64,000 nt of DNA from Flectonema sp. DT1601 (GCA_964019425.1 OZ025824.1:62001-126000), one strand, 5' to 3'. Shown: positions 9,928 through 22,027, counted from the stretch's first letter. Translations and numbers: made by a program. Notes: generated by a model from the sequence alone, not told the origin.

Positions 9928-10704
9928 TTACTGAAAGGCCGCCTCCGACAGGGCACAGTTGGTGCATCCCCCGCTGCCGCACGGAGGAAGGCAAGGTCCC
10001 CGGAGCATCCTCGGGCACCAGTTGTCGACGCACTCTCCGTTGATGACTCTGCACTGGTCGTATCCCGAGGTCTCGCACTTCGCAAGCGAGAAACCCGAGC
10101 AGTCCACGCCCTCGCTGCTCATCGACGCGAACATCAGCTTCACGTTCGAATCGATGTCCACTCTCTCGAGGTGGTTCCTCGGAACCTGCTTCCTGAACGA
10201 CATGAACTTGTGCTTGTCCTCCCCCGCGTCGCTGATGAACTTCGGCCCGCACTGCGAAGGAGTCCAACCCTGGGTCACCAGGTAGTCCCTGAAGTCCGCG
10301 TTCAGCCCGGCCTCGCATCCGTTGCACTTGTAGATGTTGATGTAGATGTCGCACTTCTTCACCGACGGGTGGTCCGCGCACCAGAACCTCATGAACGAAC
10401 CCGACGCGATGTTCCATGGCGGGATGTAGGCGGCGTTCAGGAGCTGCGACTCGGGGATGTGGAAGTACCTCGAACCAGCGGTCGACGGGTCGATCCACCC
10501 AGGCATGTAGTTGGCCACCTGCCCGCCCCCGAGAGCGAGCAACGTTCCGCTGCTCACCGTCGCCGTGCTGCTCGTCTCCGGCGTCCCGAACACGCACCAG
10601 CAAACGTCCGTCGGGTACTTGCTCAGGGCCGCCTGCAGGGCAGGCGAGTCTTGGGCTTGGGCAGCTGCGACGACCGCCGTGATCAGGGTTGCGATGGCCT
10701 TCAT
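9928..10704 (-). CDS. Secreted cysteine-rich protein A, copy 2 (A2)
   Basis: 258 aa, identical in layout to A1 with the same signal peptide, 16 cysteines and GC-ending codon bias. By eye it differs from A1 at residue 29 (K instead of Q) and 113 (P instead of S), plus a few silent sites. Reading frame, start context and the A-rich leader are unchanged, so the copy looks intact and probably expressed. The upstream flank to about 11.4 kb matches that of A1, including the ~30-nt repeat. Confidence 0.88.
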   Translation of the reverse strand: MKAIATLITAVVAAAQAQDSPALQAALSKYPTDVCWCVFGTPETSSTATVSSGTLLALGGGQVANYMPGWIDPSTAGSRYFHIPESQLLNAAYIPPWNIASGSFMRFWCADHPSVKKCDIYINIYKCNGCEAGLNADFRDYLVTQGWTPSQCGPKFISDAGEDKHKFMSFRKQVPRNHLERVDIDSNVKLMFASMSSEGVDCSGFSLAKCETSGYDQCRVINGECVDNWCPRMLRGPCLPPCGSGGCTNCALSEAAFQ

Positions 10705-13700
10705 GTTTTTTCTTCTTTTTTGTTTTTTTCTTTTAAGGGGTTCAGAGCAAAACCTGTTTTGAGAAAGAACAAATAGAAAAATTACGAAAACCAAACTAAT
10801 TAGACCTCAACATATGCACACCCACTACGCATGGCCATGCAATCTGGACAACCTCAAATTCCGCACAAAACTTTTCAAAATTCTGGATTTCAACACAAGG
10901 TTTGCAAAAACCGCCAGCTCCACACAAAAAGTTTCGAAAAACCACACATTTTTTTTTTTTTCCCCCTGGAAACTTTTTTTGGGAAAATCCGACGTTGCGA
11001 TGCTTTTTTTCTTTGCAAGTCAATTGTTCTGCAGTTTCACTTCTGCCACTAACAGCGTGTTCAAAGGTGGATCGCTGATACTACTTACCAAAGCGAAGGG
11101 TGGTGAAGAGGGAGTTGCACCGCTTCCAAAGGTGAAAGATGCTACTGACACAATTGGTGGACGGGGAACACGAGGTGCGCCGGGGAAGGGAAGGGTTGGG
11201 TAGCAAACAAAGACTACCAATGCAACTGCCAAACTTTCACAGGAATGGGTATTCCTGCCATGTAACAAAAGTATTACTCAGTTTACTCAATTTGCTTTTC
11301 ATTTAAAAATAATATTACTTTGACAAAAAGGTTTATTGCTTCAACCCGTTTACTTTCCTATTCAACACATCTATAGATTCACGCTAATAGATTGATTGAA
11401 AGCTAATAACACAAACGGTCAAGGATGTGATCACTTGGGAAATGATGAAAGTAATCTTCTTTCTGGAACTTCTGCTGAGTACATGCAATTGCGTCCTGTT
11501 GACACGCAGGAACCCTTCAGACAGTACTGCGCTCTTGATAATTCAAGGCAGCCTTAAAAAAGCTCTCATGCCTGCATGAGTTTGATAACCCGGTCAGCTC
11601 GAGCTCAACGAACGGTCTCCCCCCCCGGCCCCCCCCCCCCCCCCCTTCCAATAAACACAACACATTCTTGTGTTACGTAACTCTATTTTTCTTTCTTTCC
11701 TTCTTCACCTCATCCTGTTGTAAATCCGCAGATCCCTCTGTTGAAAAATGAATGTTGTTATGGAAACCAAAATATTTACATTTTACCAAATGCAAAGAAA
11801 TTCTCTACACCACTCAGGCAACACGCATCTATTTTAGTGAGTTAATTGCAAGCAGTTAATGATGTGCTCCCGAGGCAGAGAATTCAAAAACAGGGGAAGG
11901 GGGAAAAGAAATCAACTAGGAAAGACAACCTTCACTCGGTACAAGAATTAACAAGGAAGGCTACTTAGTTAACGTGAAGGGAGATCAAGAAAGAAATGTT
12001 GTTTTTTTTAAAGAGAGGAAGTAAAAATCATTGATAATGACTTTGTTTGCAAGTAAAAAAAAAAACTAATTGTTAAAGTGGAGTTTTTGTTTTTCAGCTA
12101 CTGAAAACAAATGATTGTTACTGAACTATTCCCAAATACCTACACCTACCCCCTCCCTTTGTTGTTTTATTTCTCTCCCCTAGTTTCCAATGCACAACCC
12201 AATCAAAAAACCTCAAGCCAAGATCCAACTCGCCCATGAATAATCAAGGGGTCTGTGCTAACCATAAAGGTTTTTTTATCTCTTCCTGGCGGTGCATGCA
12301 ATAAGGGAAGAAAAAAAAAACTGAAAGGGAAAGGAGGGCAGGGAAAAGAAAGAAAAGACGTCGAAAAGAAAAATGAAGGGCAAACTAATCTTTAAATATT
12401 GCCTGCAATGTTTGCATAACTAAGAAGACAAGATTAAACCAAATGCTCTTCAAAAAAAAAAAAAAAAAGGATTTGTTGGTTGGTTAGTTTTGTGAGACCA
12501 CTTCATTGGCAAGAAGAGAGGCTTTATTTTGTCCTTCAATCTCTAGTGCCTTTTCTACAGTACATAAATATAAATTTTAGTGGTTTTGAAATACAATTTC
12601 TTTTTGTTCGTCCGGTTTTCTCAGATTGTACCATGGAATCAACAACTTACTTACCATCCGAAAAAAGAGAAAAGGGAAAAAAATGTTTTTGCAATGTTTG
12701 TTATGAATATTCCCAAATTCCGTTTTTTTTTTTTTTTTTTTTTTGTTTGTGTTGATAAAGTTGTGAAATCTCACACAATTAGAAATAGATGCAATCTGGT
12801 CGAGCTTCTGTAATCAACACAACCGCAGAAGATAACAATTTCAACCAGCTTGACTTTTATTTAAAATGCAGTTGAGAGATTGCATAATGTTTACTTTTGA
12901 AGTCAGGGAAGTCAAAGCATCTGAGGAAGCCCACGAACGGTAACAACATATATACCACAATCGTGATCCTCTCACAGTTGAGAAGGGGACAACAGCAGTA
13001 TCCTTTGGTTGAACAAAAACATGATCGCTTTTCATTTACACGAGACGGCAAAATAACGCTGCAAGTTGCAGGAATGCGGCATCTCAGAAAAGCTTATTTT
13101 TAATGTATCTAAAACTTGGAAAACAATTGCGTTGATTTTTCTTTTTTGATTTGTGGATACCACCAGACAACAGCCATCATCTTCATCTTCTAAAAAAGAA
13201 GAAAACTTAAACCTCTTAACCCGCATTGCAACATCGGCTGTTGGGAGAGATATTCGCGTTCATCGAGATTGCCAAATGATGTGTTTTTGCTGAATAAAGT
13301 TCAGCATCGAGTACATGAATAAAAAACATGTATAATAACGATAACCGGATTCAAAGTAAATAAAAAACAAAAAATAAGAAACGAAAAAGTTAGTGAAAAA
13401 AAATGACAACAACAAGCAACAAACAACAAAAAAATAACTAAAAAATAACTCAACAATCAACACCAGAAAACAACACATCTCATAATAATACGATGTGTCA
13501 AGTAATCTAGATTTGTTTCTTATTAGTAGTTAGTTGCTGCTATCGATGATGATGATGATCGGTACTTGAAAAAGGCATGCCCCGCTACCTTCAACGAAAA
13601 GGTTGGTCTTCCTTTCGGAGGTCGTTTCTTTCGACAACGACTCAACACCAAAATAACCTTTTCCTGAAAACAAGCTTCGTGTCCAGAAGAGTTCCGTGAA

Positions 13701-14605
13701 AGGGAAGAAGATTTAGTGAACTCTTTGGTAGCATGCAGACTTTAACAGTAATGAAATGAAAAAAAATAATAAATAATAATAAAAAAACAAAATAAAAATG
13801 AAAACGAGGAATCACTAAAATAATTGTGCCAACAATGCCGATTCATTTGCTGCAGGTCAACTACCACCCCCACTACTACTACTACTAACTGAAGAGTATT
13901 CAGCAAGTTTCGTGGTAGTCGACAAGCGCCAAGTGGATACAATTTTGAAAGCGATTTCTCCTCAATTTTTATTTGCGTTGAGTGATTTGATTGCCCGAAT
14001 ACTAACGAACGTCTCGAGTTCCCTGAATTCCATTACGTGTGAAGAGAGACAATTCTGTTCCTATTCAAACCATTACTTGACACACATACACACACAACAC
14101 ACACACACAAGAGTTGAGTTTCTACAGTTCTCAGGAGAACACCTCTTCCGAGGGATTTTCTAGAAAAGGAAATCACCAAACCCGATACTTGTCCTACCAG
14201 ACAACTATTTCGAAATGACTCTCAAAAGTTTTGATTAAGATATAGAAGCACTTTCTCTTCAATCTCCAACACGGGGGTTGAAAGTTTTGACAGCATACAA
14301 ACCTTGAAAAATACTCATGTTAAGTAAGTTAACAAAAGGTTCGTAAAAACTGAGAAGCGCGCGCCAGAAGATTTATAGCTTCATTTCAGAATGGCAGCTA
14401 AAATGTCCCAACACGGTGGGTGGGGTTACATAGAAATAAGCATCACTCGCACTGCAACGTGAATTCAACAACACGAGGAACACGAGGATGCTGGTTGTTT
14501 GTCTTCCTTTTTTTTTCGGGGAAGGGTTTTTCGATGAGGCAAGCCATCAAGGAATAGAAGAATGCGGCAAAGGAAAATTGAAAAAAAAGCCAAGCGAAAA
14601 TATTC
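10705..14605. other. Long A2-B2 intergenic region, no gene recognised
   Basis: Near-identical copy of 2352-6234. Informative differences include a longer C tract at about 11621-11646, a 2-nt deletion at about 13044 that breaks a 123-codon frame present in unit 1, a T-tract expansion at about 12722-12744, and one fewer ACT repeat at about 13875. These frame-breaking changes support a non-coding nature. Confidence 0.7.
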
Positions 14606-15397
14606 CTACTGAAAGGCCGCTTCATTAAGAGCACAGTTGTGGCATCCTCCGCCACACGGTGGAAAGCAAGGACCCTGGAACGTCTTCGGGCACCAGTTGT
14701 CAACACACTCTCCATTGATGACCTTGCATTGCTTGCGACTCGGGTTCTCGCACTTGTCAAGAGGAAAGTCAGAGCAGTTCACGCCATCTGCGGACATCGT
14801 TACGAACATCAACTTCACGTTCGAATCGACTTCAATTCTCTCCAGCTGGTTGTTTGCAAGCTGCTTTCTAAATGTCCTGAACTTGTGCGTTTCCTCACCC
14901 GCATCGCTGATGAACTTCGGACCGCACTGCGAAGGAGTCCAACCGTTGGTGATCAGGTAATCCGAAAAATCCGAATTCAATCCAGCCTCACACCCGTTGC
15001 ACTTGTAAAGGTTCACGTACACGTCACACTTCTGCACCTTCGGGTCATTCGTGCACCACATTCTCAAAAACGAGTTCGCCGCAATGTTCCATGTCGGGAT
15101 GTAAGCGGCGTTCCCCAACTGAGATTCAGGGAAGTCGAAGAATCTGGAACCATCGGTTTCAGGGTCAATCCACCCAGGCATGTGGTTCCCTACGAACCCA
15201 CCCCCAACAGAGAGCAATACCGCGCTGCTTGAGCTCACCGTCGCCGTGCTGCTCGCCGACTGCGGTGCGAAAAACGCGGTGAACGATTCTCCCTGTTTCA
15301 TCTTATCTTCCAATATATTCTGCACGGCAGGCGAGTCTTGCTGGGCATGAACAGAAACGAACACGGAAGCGACAAGGGCTGCTGCGATGGTCTTCAT
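14606..15397 (-). CDS. Secreted cysteine-rich protein B, copy 2 (B2)
   Basis: 263 aa. The only amino-acid difference from B1 seen by eye is V16 for A16 inside the signal peptide, which leaves it functional-looking. All 14 cysteines and the shared A/B blocks are present. The leader carries a 3-nt insertion (GTTGTTGATG versus GTTGATG on the plus strand). The gene lies in the same relation to A3 as B1 does to A2, but with a shorter spacer. Confidence 0.88.
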   Translation of the reverse strand: MKTIAAALVASVFVSVHAQQDSPAVQNILEDKMKQGESFTAFFAPQSASSTATVSSSSAVLLSVGGGFVGNHMPGWIDPETDGSRFFDFPESQLGNAAYIPTWNIAANSFLRMWCTNDPKVQKCDVYVNLYKCNGCEAGLNSDFSDYLITNGWTPSQCGPKFISDAGEETHKFRTFRKQLANNQLERIEVDSNVKLMFVTMSADGVNCSDFPLDKCENPSRKQCKVINGECVDNWCPKTFQGPCFPPCGGGCHNCALNEAAFQ

Positions 15398-15957
15398 TTT
15401 AATTAGTGTTGTTGATGTTTTTTTATTTGTTTTAATCAAAAGCTTTGCAACAGGAAGGAAAAAGTGGAACATAAAATTAATTTACAACATTTTAGTTTGG
15501 TTACTAAAAAACAACGACAGAGCTTGAGCTCAAAGAACGGTCTCCCTCCTCCCCTTCCAATAAACAACACATTCATTCCTGTTATTACCCAACTCTCATT
15601 TTTTTATATTAATCCTGTGTGGTAAAACACCAAATAAATAATAACGGATAACAACAAGATCACAACACGTCCCCTGCGCCACGTTTCAGTGTGTGTTCTC
15701 ATCCCGGCTATGCAGCCCACACTTTCCTTGTTCAGTTTAAGGGGGGGACTTTGATACGATACGAAAAGATTTATCAGTGAAGAATACTGCAGTTCTTTGC
15801 ACAAAAAAATAAAAGTACCGTCACCATGAAACAGGAGGCGTTGAACATTGCCTGGTTTCTTTGGTGGAGGCCACGTGAACGTAGTTGAGCACCTCTTGCC
15901 TACGCTACCGTAACAGTGAAAAACAGCTGTAAATTAAAATAAATGTGAAAAAAATAA

Positions 15958-16506
15958 AATGAAACGGTTAACAGTGGACGAACCCGACGTAAGGCTTTCC
16001 TAGACTACTCGAGTCTTCAGCGGTCCGCTCGGTGGGGGGACTTGGATAAATAAATCAAGGTTACACGCAACAAATTAGACATGAATCATTAGGTGGGGGG
16101 GTACAAGCTGTCGATAAAGTACTTTTTCCGAATTTTGGTAAGTATAACCTTCCCAGGGGCAAAAAATACCCAGGACCCCATCAGAACCCCCAAAAATGTG
16201 ATTTCGGGGCCGAAAAAACCTCGATTTGGCTGATTTCACAAAGGAACGAAAAATCTCAAAAAGTGTGGACCGTGTGGTACCTGGGTCCAATTTTGAGGCC
16301 TGTGAAATGCACCTTCAAATAATTCTTTTTTACAATGAGAAGAGGTGACCTTGTGTCCCTGTGCACGCAGTGTGCTAATATACCATTTCCGTATCAGTTT
16401 CCGCTTCAAGAACACGCCACGAAAAAGAGCAGCACTCTCGCGCGGCCATGCTTGAGGCCACGAGGCTCACGGGCAGGATAACACAGCGGAAAACGACGTT
16501 CTGCAG
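15958..16506. other. Unit 2-specific spacer, no gene recognised
   Basis: About 550 bp that replaces the unit 1-specific spacer. It includes a third sequence related to the repeat motif (AAAAAGTGTGGACCGTGTGG at about 16257-16276) and runs of G and C. An open frame of 123 codons on the minus strand (16375-16746) spans the junction into the shared segment; I cannot assign it. Confidence 0.5.
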
Positions 16507-17016
16507 ATCGAGGACAAATCTCTTTACGGACTCGTTCCAGGCAGACTCGTCTGAGCTGCACACATACCAATGAATTCTGGAAGGCACGATGGTGAAGTTG
16601 TTAGCTTTATGTATCGACATCTCTGGTGGGGTTGGCGAGGACGTTATCGGCACGATGACGGGCTCAGCACCTTCTGTCCCGTCGCCGATGACGGGGGGAG
16701 CCTTTAATATTAGTATCAAGTTACCCCCCGTAAGTATTTTGGGCACCCAAATTATGAATACTGCAACATATACCCCAAAAATGGGGATTGCGATCCAAAG
16801 AAACAGTTCTTCGGCACTTTAGAGCAAGTCTTTGAAAAATCTTAAAAAGTGTGGACCGTGTGGTTTGAAACTTTGTGTTGAAATCCGGAATTTTGAAAAA
16901 CCTTGTGCGGAATTAGGGGTTTTCTCTTTTCCTTTTTTTCTGAAGGGAGAATGAATTTATTAATAACTTCAACCAATCCAGACATCTGTTTTCAATAAAA
17001 AGATTATATCCAAAGT

Positions 17017-18705
17017 GACCTCATGTTCCATTCTTAATAATATTTATTCGATACCTATAAAAGGGAATTAAGGATAATAACTATATTCGATACACCACAA
17101 ACTAAAACTGTTCCATCACACAGAAGCAACATAAAAGAGTAATGAGACACAACGTGCAATACCTGCAGCTTGTGGTACTCGAAGAAGAAAAAAGATCTTT
17201 CAGAAAGAAAAGATGAGAGGAATCTGATGGAAGTAATCAACACCAGCGTACAGTCAGCAAGGGAATAGCAGAGTGGTGACTACCAAACAATTCACAAAGC
17301 CGATCACACAAATGAAATCTGAATCAACAAGAGAACATCAAAAGAATTGGCAAGAAAACGATTCTCCGATTATAAGACTTCCGTCGACACAAAAGACATC
17401 ACATTCGGGATGTCTGCTGAGGCGTCGCTTTTCTCCCGGTTTGCTATATATATATCGATTTTAGTTTAGCTACCTCTCGAAAAACAAACAAAATCAGGAG
17501 CCTTATAGATATAATTATAAACGAAAAGAGAGGAAAACATCATCGCATGTCCCCTCATCAATAAAAAGACAATACAAACTGGTCATTTCCACACAAAGAG
17601 GAATGACTAATATCAGTTCATTTCAGGAACAATACGAATAGCGAAGAAGCGAATGAAGAGAGAAGGAATGCCAAACATCAGAGATGGGGCAACGATGGAC
17701 AACATTACTGCTGACTTTTATATTATCAAATTAAAATACGAATTTATGGAGAGTTAACTCATCCAACAACACCATCTCTCTTTGATCAATAAGACAGCTG
17801 TGATGTGATTCAATACAACTTACCACATCGAATTACTGAAAGGCCGCCTCCGACAGGGCACAGTTGGTGCATCCCCCGCTGCCGCACGGAGGAAGGCAAG
17901 GTCCCTGGAGCATCCTCGGGCACCAGTTGTCGACGCACTCTCCGTTGATGACTCTGCACTGGTCGTATCCCGAGGTCTCGCACTTCGCAAGCGAGAAACC
18001 CGAGCAGTCCACGCCCTCGCTGCTCATCGACGCGAACATCAGCTTCACGTTCGAATCGATGTCCACTCTCTCGAGGTGGTTCCTCGGAACCTGCTTCCTG
18101 AATGACATGAACTTGTGCTTGTCCTCCCCCGCGTCGCTGATGAACTTCGGCCCGCATTGCGAAGGAGTCCAACCCTCGGTCACCAGGTAGTCCCTGAAGT
18201 CCGCGTTCAGCCCGGCCTCGCATCCGTTGCACTTGTAGATGTTGATGTAGATGTCGCACTTCTTCACCGACGGGTGGTCCGCGCACCAGAACCTCATGAA
18301 CGAACCCGACGCGATGTTCCATGGCGGGATGTAGGCGGCGTTCAGGAGCTGCGACTCGGGGATGTGGAAGTACCTCGAACCAGCGGTCGACGGGTCGATC
18401 CACCCAGGCATGTAGTTGGCCACCTGCCCGCCCCCGAGAGCGAGCAACGTTCCGCTGCTCACCGTCGCCGTGCTGCTCGTCTCCGGCGTCCCGAACACGC
18501 ACCAGCAGACGTCCGTCGGGTACTGGCTCAGGGCCGCCTGCAGGGCAGGCGAGTCTTGGGCTTGGGCAGCTGCGACGACCGCCGTGATCAGGGTTGCGAT
18601 GGCCTTCATGTTTTTTCTTCTTTTTTGTTTTTTTCTTTTAAGGGGTTCAGAGCAAAACCTGTTTTGAGAAAGAACAAATAGAAAAATTACGAAAACCAAA
18701 CTAAC
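17017..18705 (-). repeat. Truncated tandem unit 3 (A3 only)
   Basis: Matches 9114-10800 closely, then stops abruptly about 95 nt upstream of the A3 start codon, where CCAAACTAATTAGACC of unit 2 is replaced by unrelated sequence (CCAAACTAACTAGATAG). No B gene follows. This is the right end of the array. A3 therefore keeps only the proximal 5' flank, and its distal upstream DNA differs from that of A1 and A2. Confidence 0.9.
17833..18609 (-). CDS. Secreted cysteine-rich protein A, copy 3 (A3)
   Basis: 258 aa, intact, with the signal peptide and 16 cysteines. Relative to A1 it has P113, E145 (Q in A1 and A2) and Q235 (R in A1 and A2), so it is slightly more diverged than A1 and A2 are from each other. 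Its 5' flank beyond about 95 nt is unrelated to the other copies: the ~30-nt repeat and the module shared with B are absent. If those are regulatory, A3 should be expressed differently. The pyrimidine tract ending in CAG upstream of the leader is retained. Confidence 0.88.
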   Translation of the reverse strand: MKAIATLITAVVAAAQAQDSPALQAALSQYPTDVCWCVFGTPETSSTATVSSGTLLALGGGQVANYMPGWIDPSTAGSRYFHIPESQLLNAAYIPPWNIASGSFMRFWCADHPSVKKCDIYINIYKCNGCEAGLNADFRDYLVTEGWTPSQCGPKFISDAGEDKHKFMSFRKQVPRNHLERVDIDSNVKLMFASMSSEGVDCSGFSLAKCETSGYDQCRVINGECVDNWCPRMLQGPCLPPCGSGGCTNCALSEAAFQ

Positions 18706-21034
18706 TAGATAGAAATGTTACTTCTCTACGAGCATCATCCTCAACAAGTATCATCTATTGGAGGATTCAGTCTGCTGTGAAAGATGATGTAGTAAACGAT
18801 GATTGAAACAAACGTTTGATAACGAATCCAGCTTTTTTTTTTTTTTTTTTTTTTTTTTGTCGTTTTTTCTTGTGTGTGTCGGTGCAAGGGTTAGTCATTC
18901 GAAGACACCGATGAGGTACTTCAAATGTAAGTAATCCGTTCATTTCTGTCTTTCAGGTGAGTGTGGAGTGAGGGAGAGGAAAATTGGCTGCAAACTAACG
19001 AAACAGTTCGTGACAAACAATATGTTTGGCAATTTGGTCAGCGTTTACTACTGTAGTGAAGTCACAATGGTGTGACAAGCGACAAACAGAATAAACGTAC
19101 TCGTCTGGGTATTTCAGTTACAGCACATAAAACATAAAGCAGGTAGAGGAAAAATAAAAATAAAATAATTTGAAATGAATACATTGGATTACGGAAATGT
19201 GAAAAATATTTCTAAAGATTCGCCGTTCGAGTTGCAATATGAATGATAAGATATGCAAACCTTTACAGCGGTTGGTAATTTTTTAATGTTCTGATTTCTG
19301 TATGTAATGAGTTAACCCGACGAGGCGGTGCGCTTAGCGCAACAGCGCCTTCGAAGGAAAATTTTTGTTTTTGTTTTATTAATTTGAATCTTTCTTAGTT
19401 TTTCTCGATTTTGTCTAAACCCATGAGGGCGATTCATTCTTTCTGATTTATTTTTTTTATTAAAGTTTCTTTTTTTCTTTTTTTTTTTTTAATCGTAGAA
19501 TCTTGTTTTTATGGCTTTTTGTATATTTCAGGGGGGAAGATTATACTTTTTTTGGCTGAAAAGAATCCAATGGCAGATGTCTTTCCAAATTATTGGTTTT
19601 TTTTTTTTTTTTTTTTTTTTTTTAAGGTTTTTTTTTTAAAAGATAAACAAACACAAACGAAAGTGAGGAGGAGTAAAACAATCACAGAAATCATTCTTTG
19701 CGATGTCATGCTCTATGAACAGAGTGTGGCACCGCATTGAAGTCTAAGAGAAATATCTGTGTTACTAAAAAGAAGAGGGTAGCAGGTAAGCACATAAGTG
19801 ACACACTAATTAAGAATACCAACACCAAAGAACTTTTAAAAGACTTCACCATAGCCGTAGCGAGAGGCATTGACTAATAGTTGTCCCTTCAGCTCCACTT
19901 CATAAGACTCACAAAAAATATTTAGGATTGGAGGTACCCAATGAACACCCGATGAATAGATGGTGCGATAACGCATAAAGAAAGCTACGCGACAAAACAA
20001 ACAACAGCACAGAAGCCAACCAAATGATGAATGATGAAGGCGTCTGATCAACTGCACTAAGAAGTTGCTTGCAAGTCACAGTAGCTGACTACACATCTTT
20101 GGGTGGAGGGTTCTTTTGCGTTTTTTAATAATGGGGAATGCGAAAAAAGAAAAACTAAAAGAAGTATCGACATAATGAACAATTTTTTTTTTTTGTTTTT
20201 TTTATTATTTTTTTTTTTTTTTAGTTGTTTCAACCTAGCTTTAACTAGGTTTTTTTTTGGTTTTTTTTTTTTTTTTTTTTTTTTTGTTGGTTTTTTGTTT
20301 TTTTTTTTCTCCTTTTTAAATCTTTTTTTTTTGGTTTTTTTTTTTGCCAGCATTCAAGGATAGATTGGGACTACTGCGGAAAAGAAAAAAGGAAAAATTA
20401 TACACTATACTAAGGCATATTTCGGTTCTTATTTTGCTGTACAGAGAGACACTCGCACAAGATGCAATGCATAAACTTATCTCGCATGTGCAAATTGTGG
20501 AATAAGCCTCATTTGTCACCACTTGCTTTTTTTTGCACTTGACCCAACAGCCTAATTAGCTAACGACCACTAATTATTGGTTCATTGTGCGTTGTTTTTT
20601 CTTTTTTTTTTTTTCTTTTTGCAAATGGCTTTTTTTTTTTTTCTTCCGAAAAAGAACCATGTTTCTTGTAAAAGGAAAGAAAAGGCTTCGTAGATGAGAT
20701 TAATAAAATAAAGGTCAAGGAAGTTTACAGACTGACTGAAGAAACGAGTTTGTAGGAACAAGACCCACAAAGCACGAATTCACCATATCCAGAGGTTTCA
20801 TAACCTTCGCAATACACTGTCAAATAACATCAAATAGTGTTAAGTACGAGCCTAGGCAAGTGGCGGACGATTTTATGTTCTATTTGACGGGAACATTCAA
20901 CAGTGCGTTTTTCTGGGCTTTCGTCTGCCCTCATAAAGAAGTTCGAAGAGTAAAAAGTAAAGCAAAATAAAGAGAATTAGTGAAGTCGAGTCGCGAGGCT
21001 ATCGCAACCCAACAACCAGCACTCAGTTGATTAC
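18706..21034. other. T-rich gene-poor region
   Basis: 2.3 kb with many long T tracts on the plus strand (for example about 18834-18858, 19597-19623, 20184-20340). Open frames are low-complexity Phe- or Lys-rich products of these tracts. A GC-rich palindromic spot lies at about 19320-19355 (GCGCTTAGCGC). No gene is supported. Confidence 0.7.
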
Positions 21035-21784
21035 TTAGTTAATGGCAATCAGTGAGGCTTCCAGGGCTTCTAAATTCGTCATAGGAGTTCCCTGAACAAG
21101 AGAAGTATAGGAAGGGTCTTCAACTGGAGCAGGAGGAAGAAGCATATCCGGGTCAAGTGGGAAGAAGTCTGCTGCCTGAACATAAGCAGACTTCTCATCG
21201 TAGCATCTCTCGTAGTCGTAACACTCTTCAAAGTTGTTCTCGTAATTCATTTCATCGCAGTACTGATACTGCGAGTAGTCCCCCTGCCACTGACACCATT
21301 CAGGGAAACTAACAGGTCCACTCTCATCAGACTCAGGAATCGGTTGGTACACTTGCTGCTCTTCTTGAGGATTGTAAGACAATTCATCACTCGAAACATT
21401 TGAAGTAGTTGACGAGGTGTCCATAAACATGTTCTTCTTCATCGCTGCGTGAGCTGGTAAGTTGTTGTTGTCATCATATGTGTGGAGGTATCTTCTCCAC
21501 ATTCTGAGTTGTTCTTCGAAGTCTCTCTTGCTGGTAGTGGCGTTGGCTTCAACGGAAACAATTGGAGTGTCCAAATGTGTTCCAGCAATTCTCTCACGAG
21601 CTGCAATGCACGACCGGTAGTTTTCGTATCCGATGGTACTCTTTCCAATCTGGACCTGCTTCAATCTTTGCTTCATTCTCGCTTCTGGACAAGGAGCTCC
21701 TCCCAATTGAGCTGTCTTGTTGCTTCTGTCGTCATCAGATCCAGAGAATCTGATTGGGGCACCGGCACCGTAAATTCTGTGCAT
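21035..21784 (-). CDS. SLBP: Histone RNA hairpin-binding protein (SLBP family)
   Basis: 249 aa. Residues about 35-104 match the SLBP RNA-binding domain: RMKQRLKQVQIGKSTIGYENY, then HLDTPIVSV, SKRDFEEQLRMWRRYLHTYDD. The family hallmarks are the QIxxGKxTxGYxxY motif, the TPxx loop and the terminal WRRxLHxxD. SLBP binds the stem-loop at the 3' end of replication-dependent histone mRNAs and controls their processing and translation. Its presence implies that this organism uses histone stem-loops. The C-terminal half is acidic and Tyr/Pro-rich, with no recognised domain. The start is at MHRIYG. 34 further in-frame codons upstream are hydrophobic and read across a pyrimidine tract ending in CAG (21823-21824), so they are more likely 5' UTR or intron than protein. 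No histone gene lies in the window. Confidence 0.88.
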   Translation of the reverse strand: MHRIYGAGAPIRFSGSDDDRSNKTAQLGGAPCPEARMKQRLKQVQIGKSTIGYENYRSCIAARERIAGTHLDTPIVSVEANATTSKRDFEEQLRMWRRYLHTYDDNNNLPAHAAMKKNMFMDTSSTTSNVSSDELSYNPQEEQQVYQPIPESDESGPVSFPEWCQWQGDYSQYQYCDEMNYENNFEECYDYERCYDEKSAYVQAADFFPLDPDMLLPPAPVEDPSYTSLVQGTPMTNLEALEASLIAIN

Positions 21785-22027
21785 CTTGTTTGTTGGTTTG
21801 TGTGGACTTGGAACGATGGGTTCTGGTGAAAGAAATATTTTTATAATTTTAGTGAGCAAAAACACAATCGAGAAGCGAGAGGACAAGAAGAATATAAAAA
21901 CAATCCACCATCAAGGGATAGTTGTAGATAGTGGTAAAGGGCAGGCTTCAGCTGGTAAATGCTGCTTCAGACCTTTCGCTAGTTTACGGAATGAAAATAA
22001 CAACTAACAAAACTAAATTATTATTAA

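Larger units (their letters stand above)
9114..17016 (-). repeat. Tandem unit 2 of the A/B secreted-protein array
   Basis: Second full unit, about 450 bp shorter than unit 1 because its private spacer (about 15958-16506) is shorter than that of unit 1 (about 7584-8603). It holds A2 and B2. Its last 510 bp (16507-17016) match the last 510 bp of unit 1 (8604-9113). Confidence 0.92.

Noticed and set aside
19310-19360. GC-rich palindromic spot resembling a tRNA D arm (GCGCTTAGCGC with GCGCC)
   Set aside because: No anticodon arm, T arm or acceptor stem around it; a T tract follows directly. A short hairpin is all that is supported.
20057-20363. Lys-rich (minus) and Phe-rich (plus) frames in the T-tract region
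   Set aside because: Direct translations of homopolymer runs.
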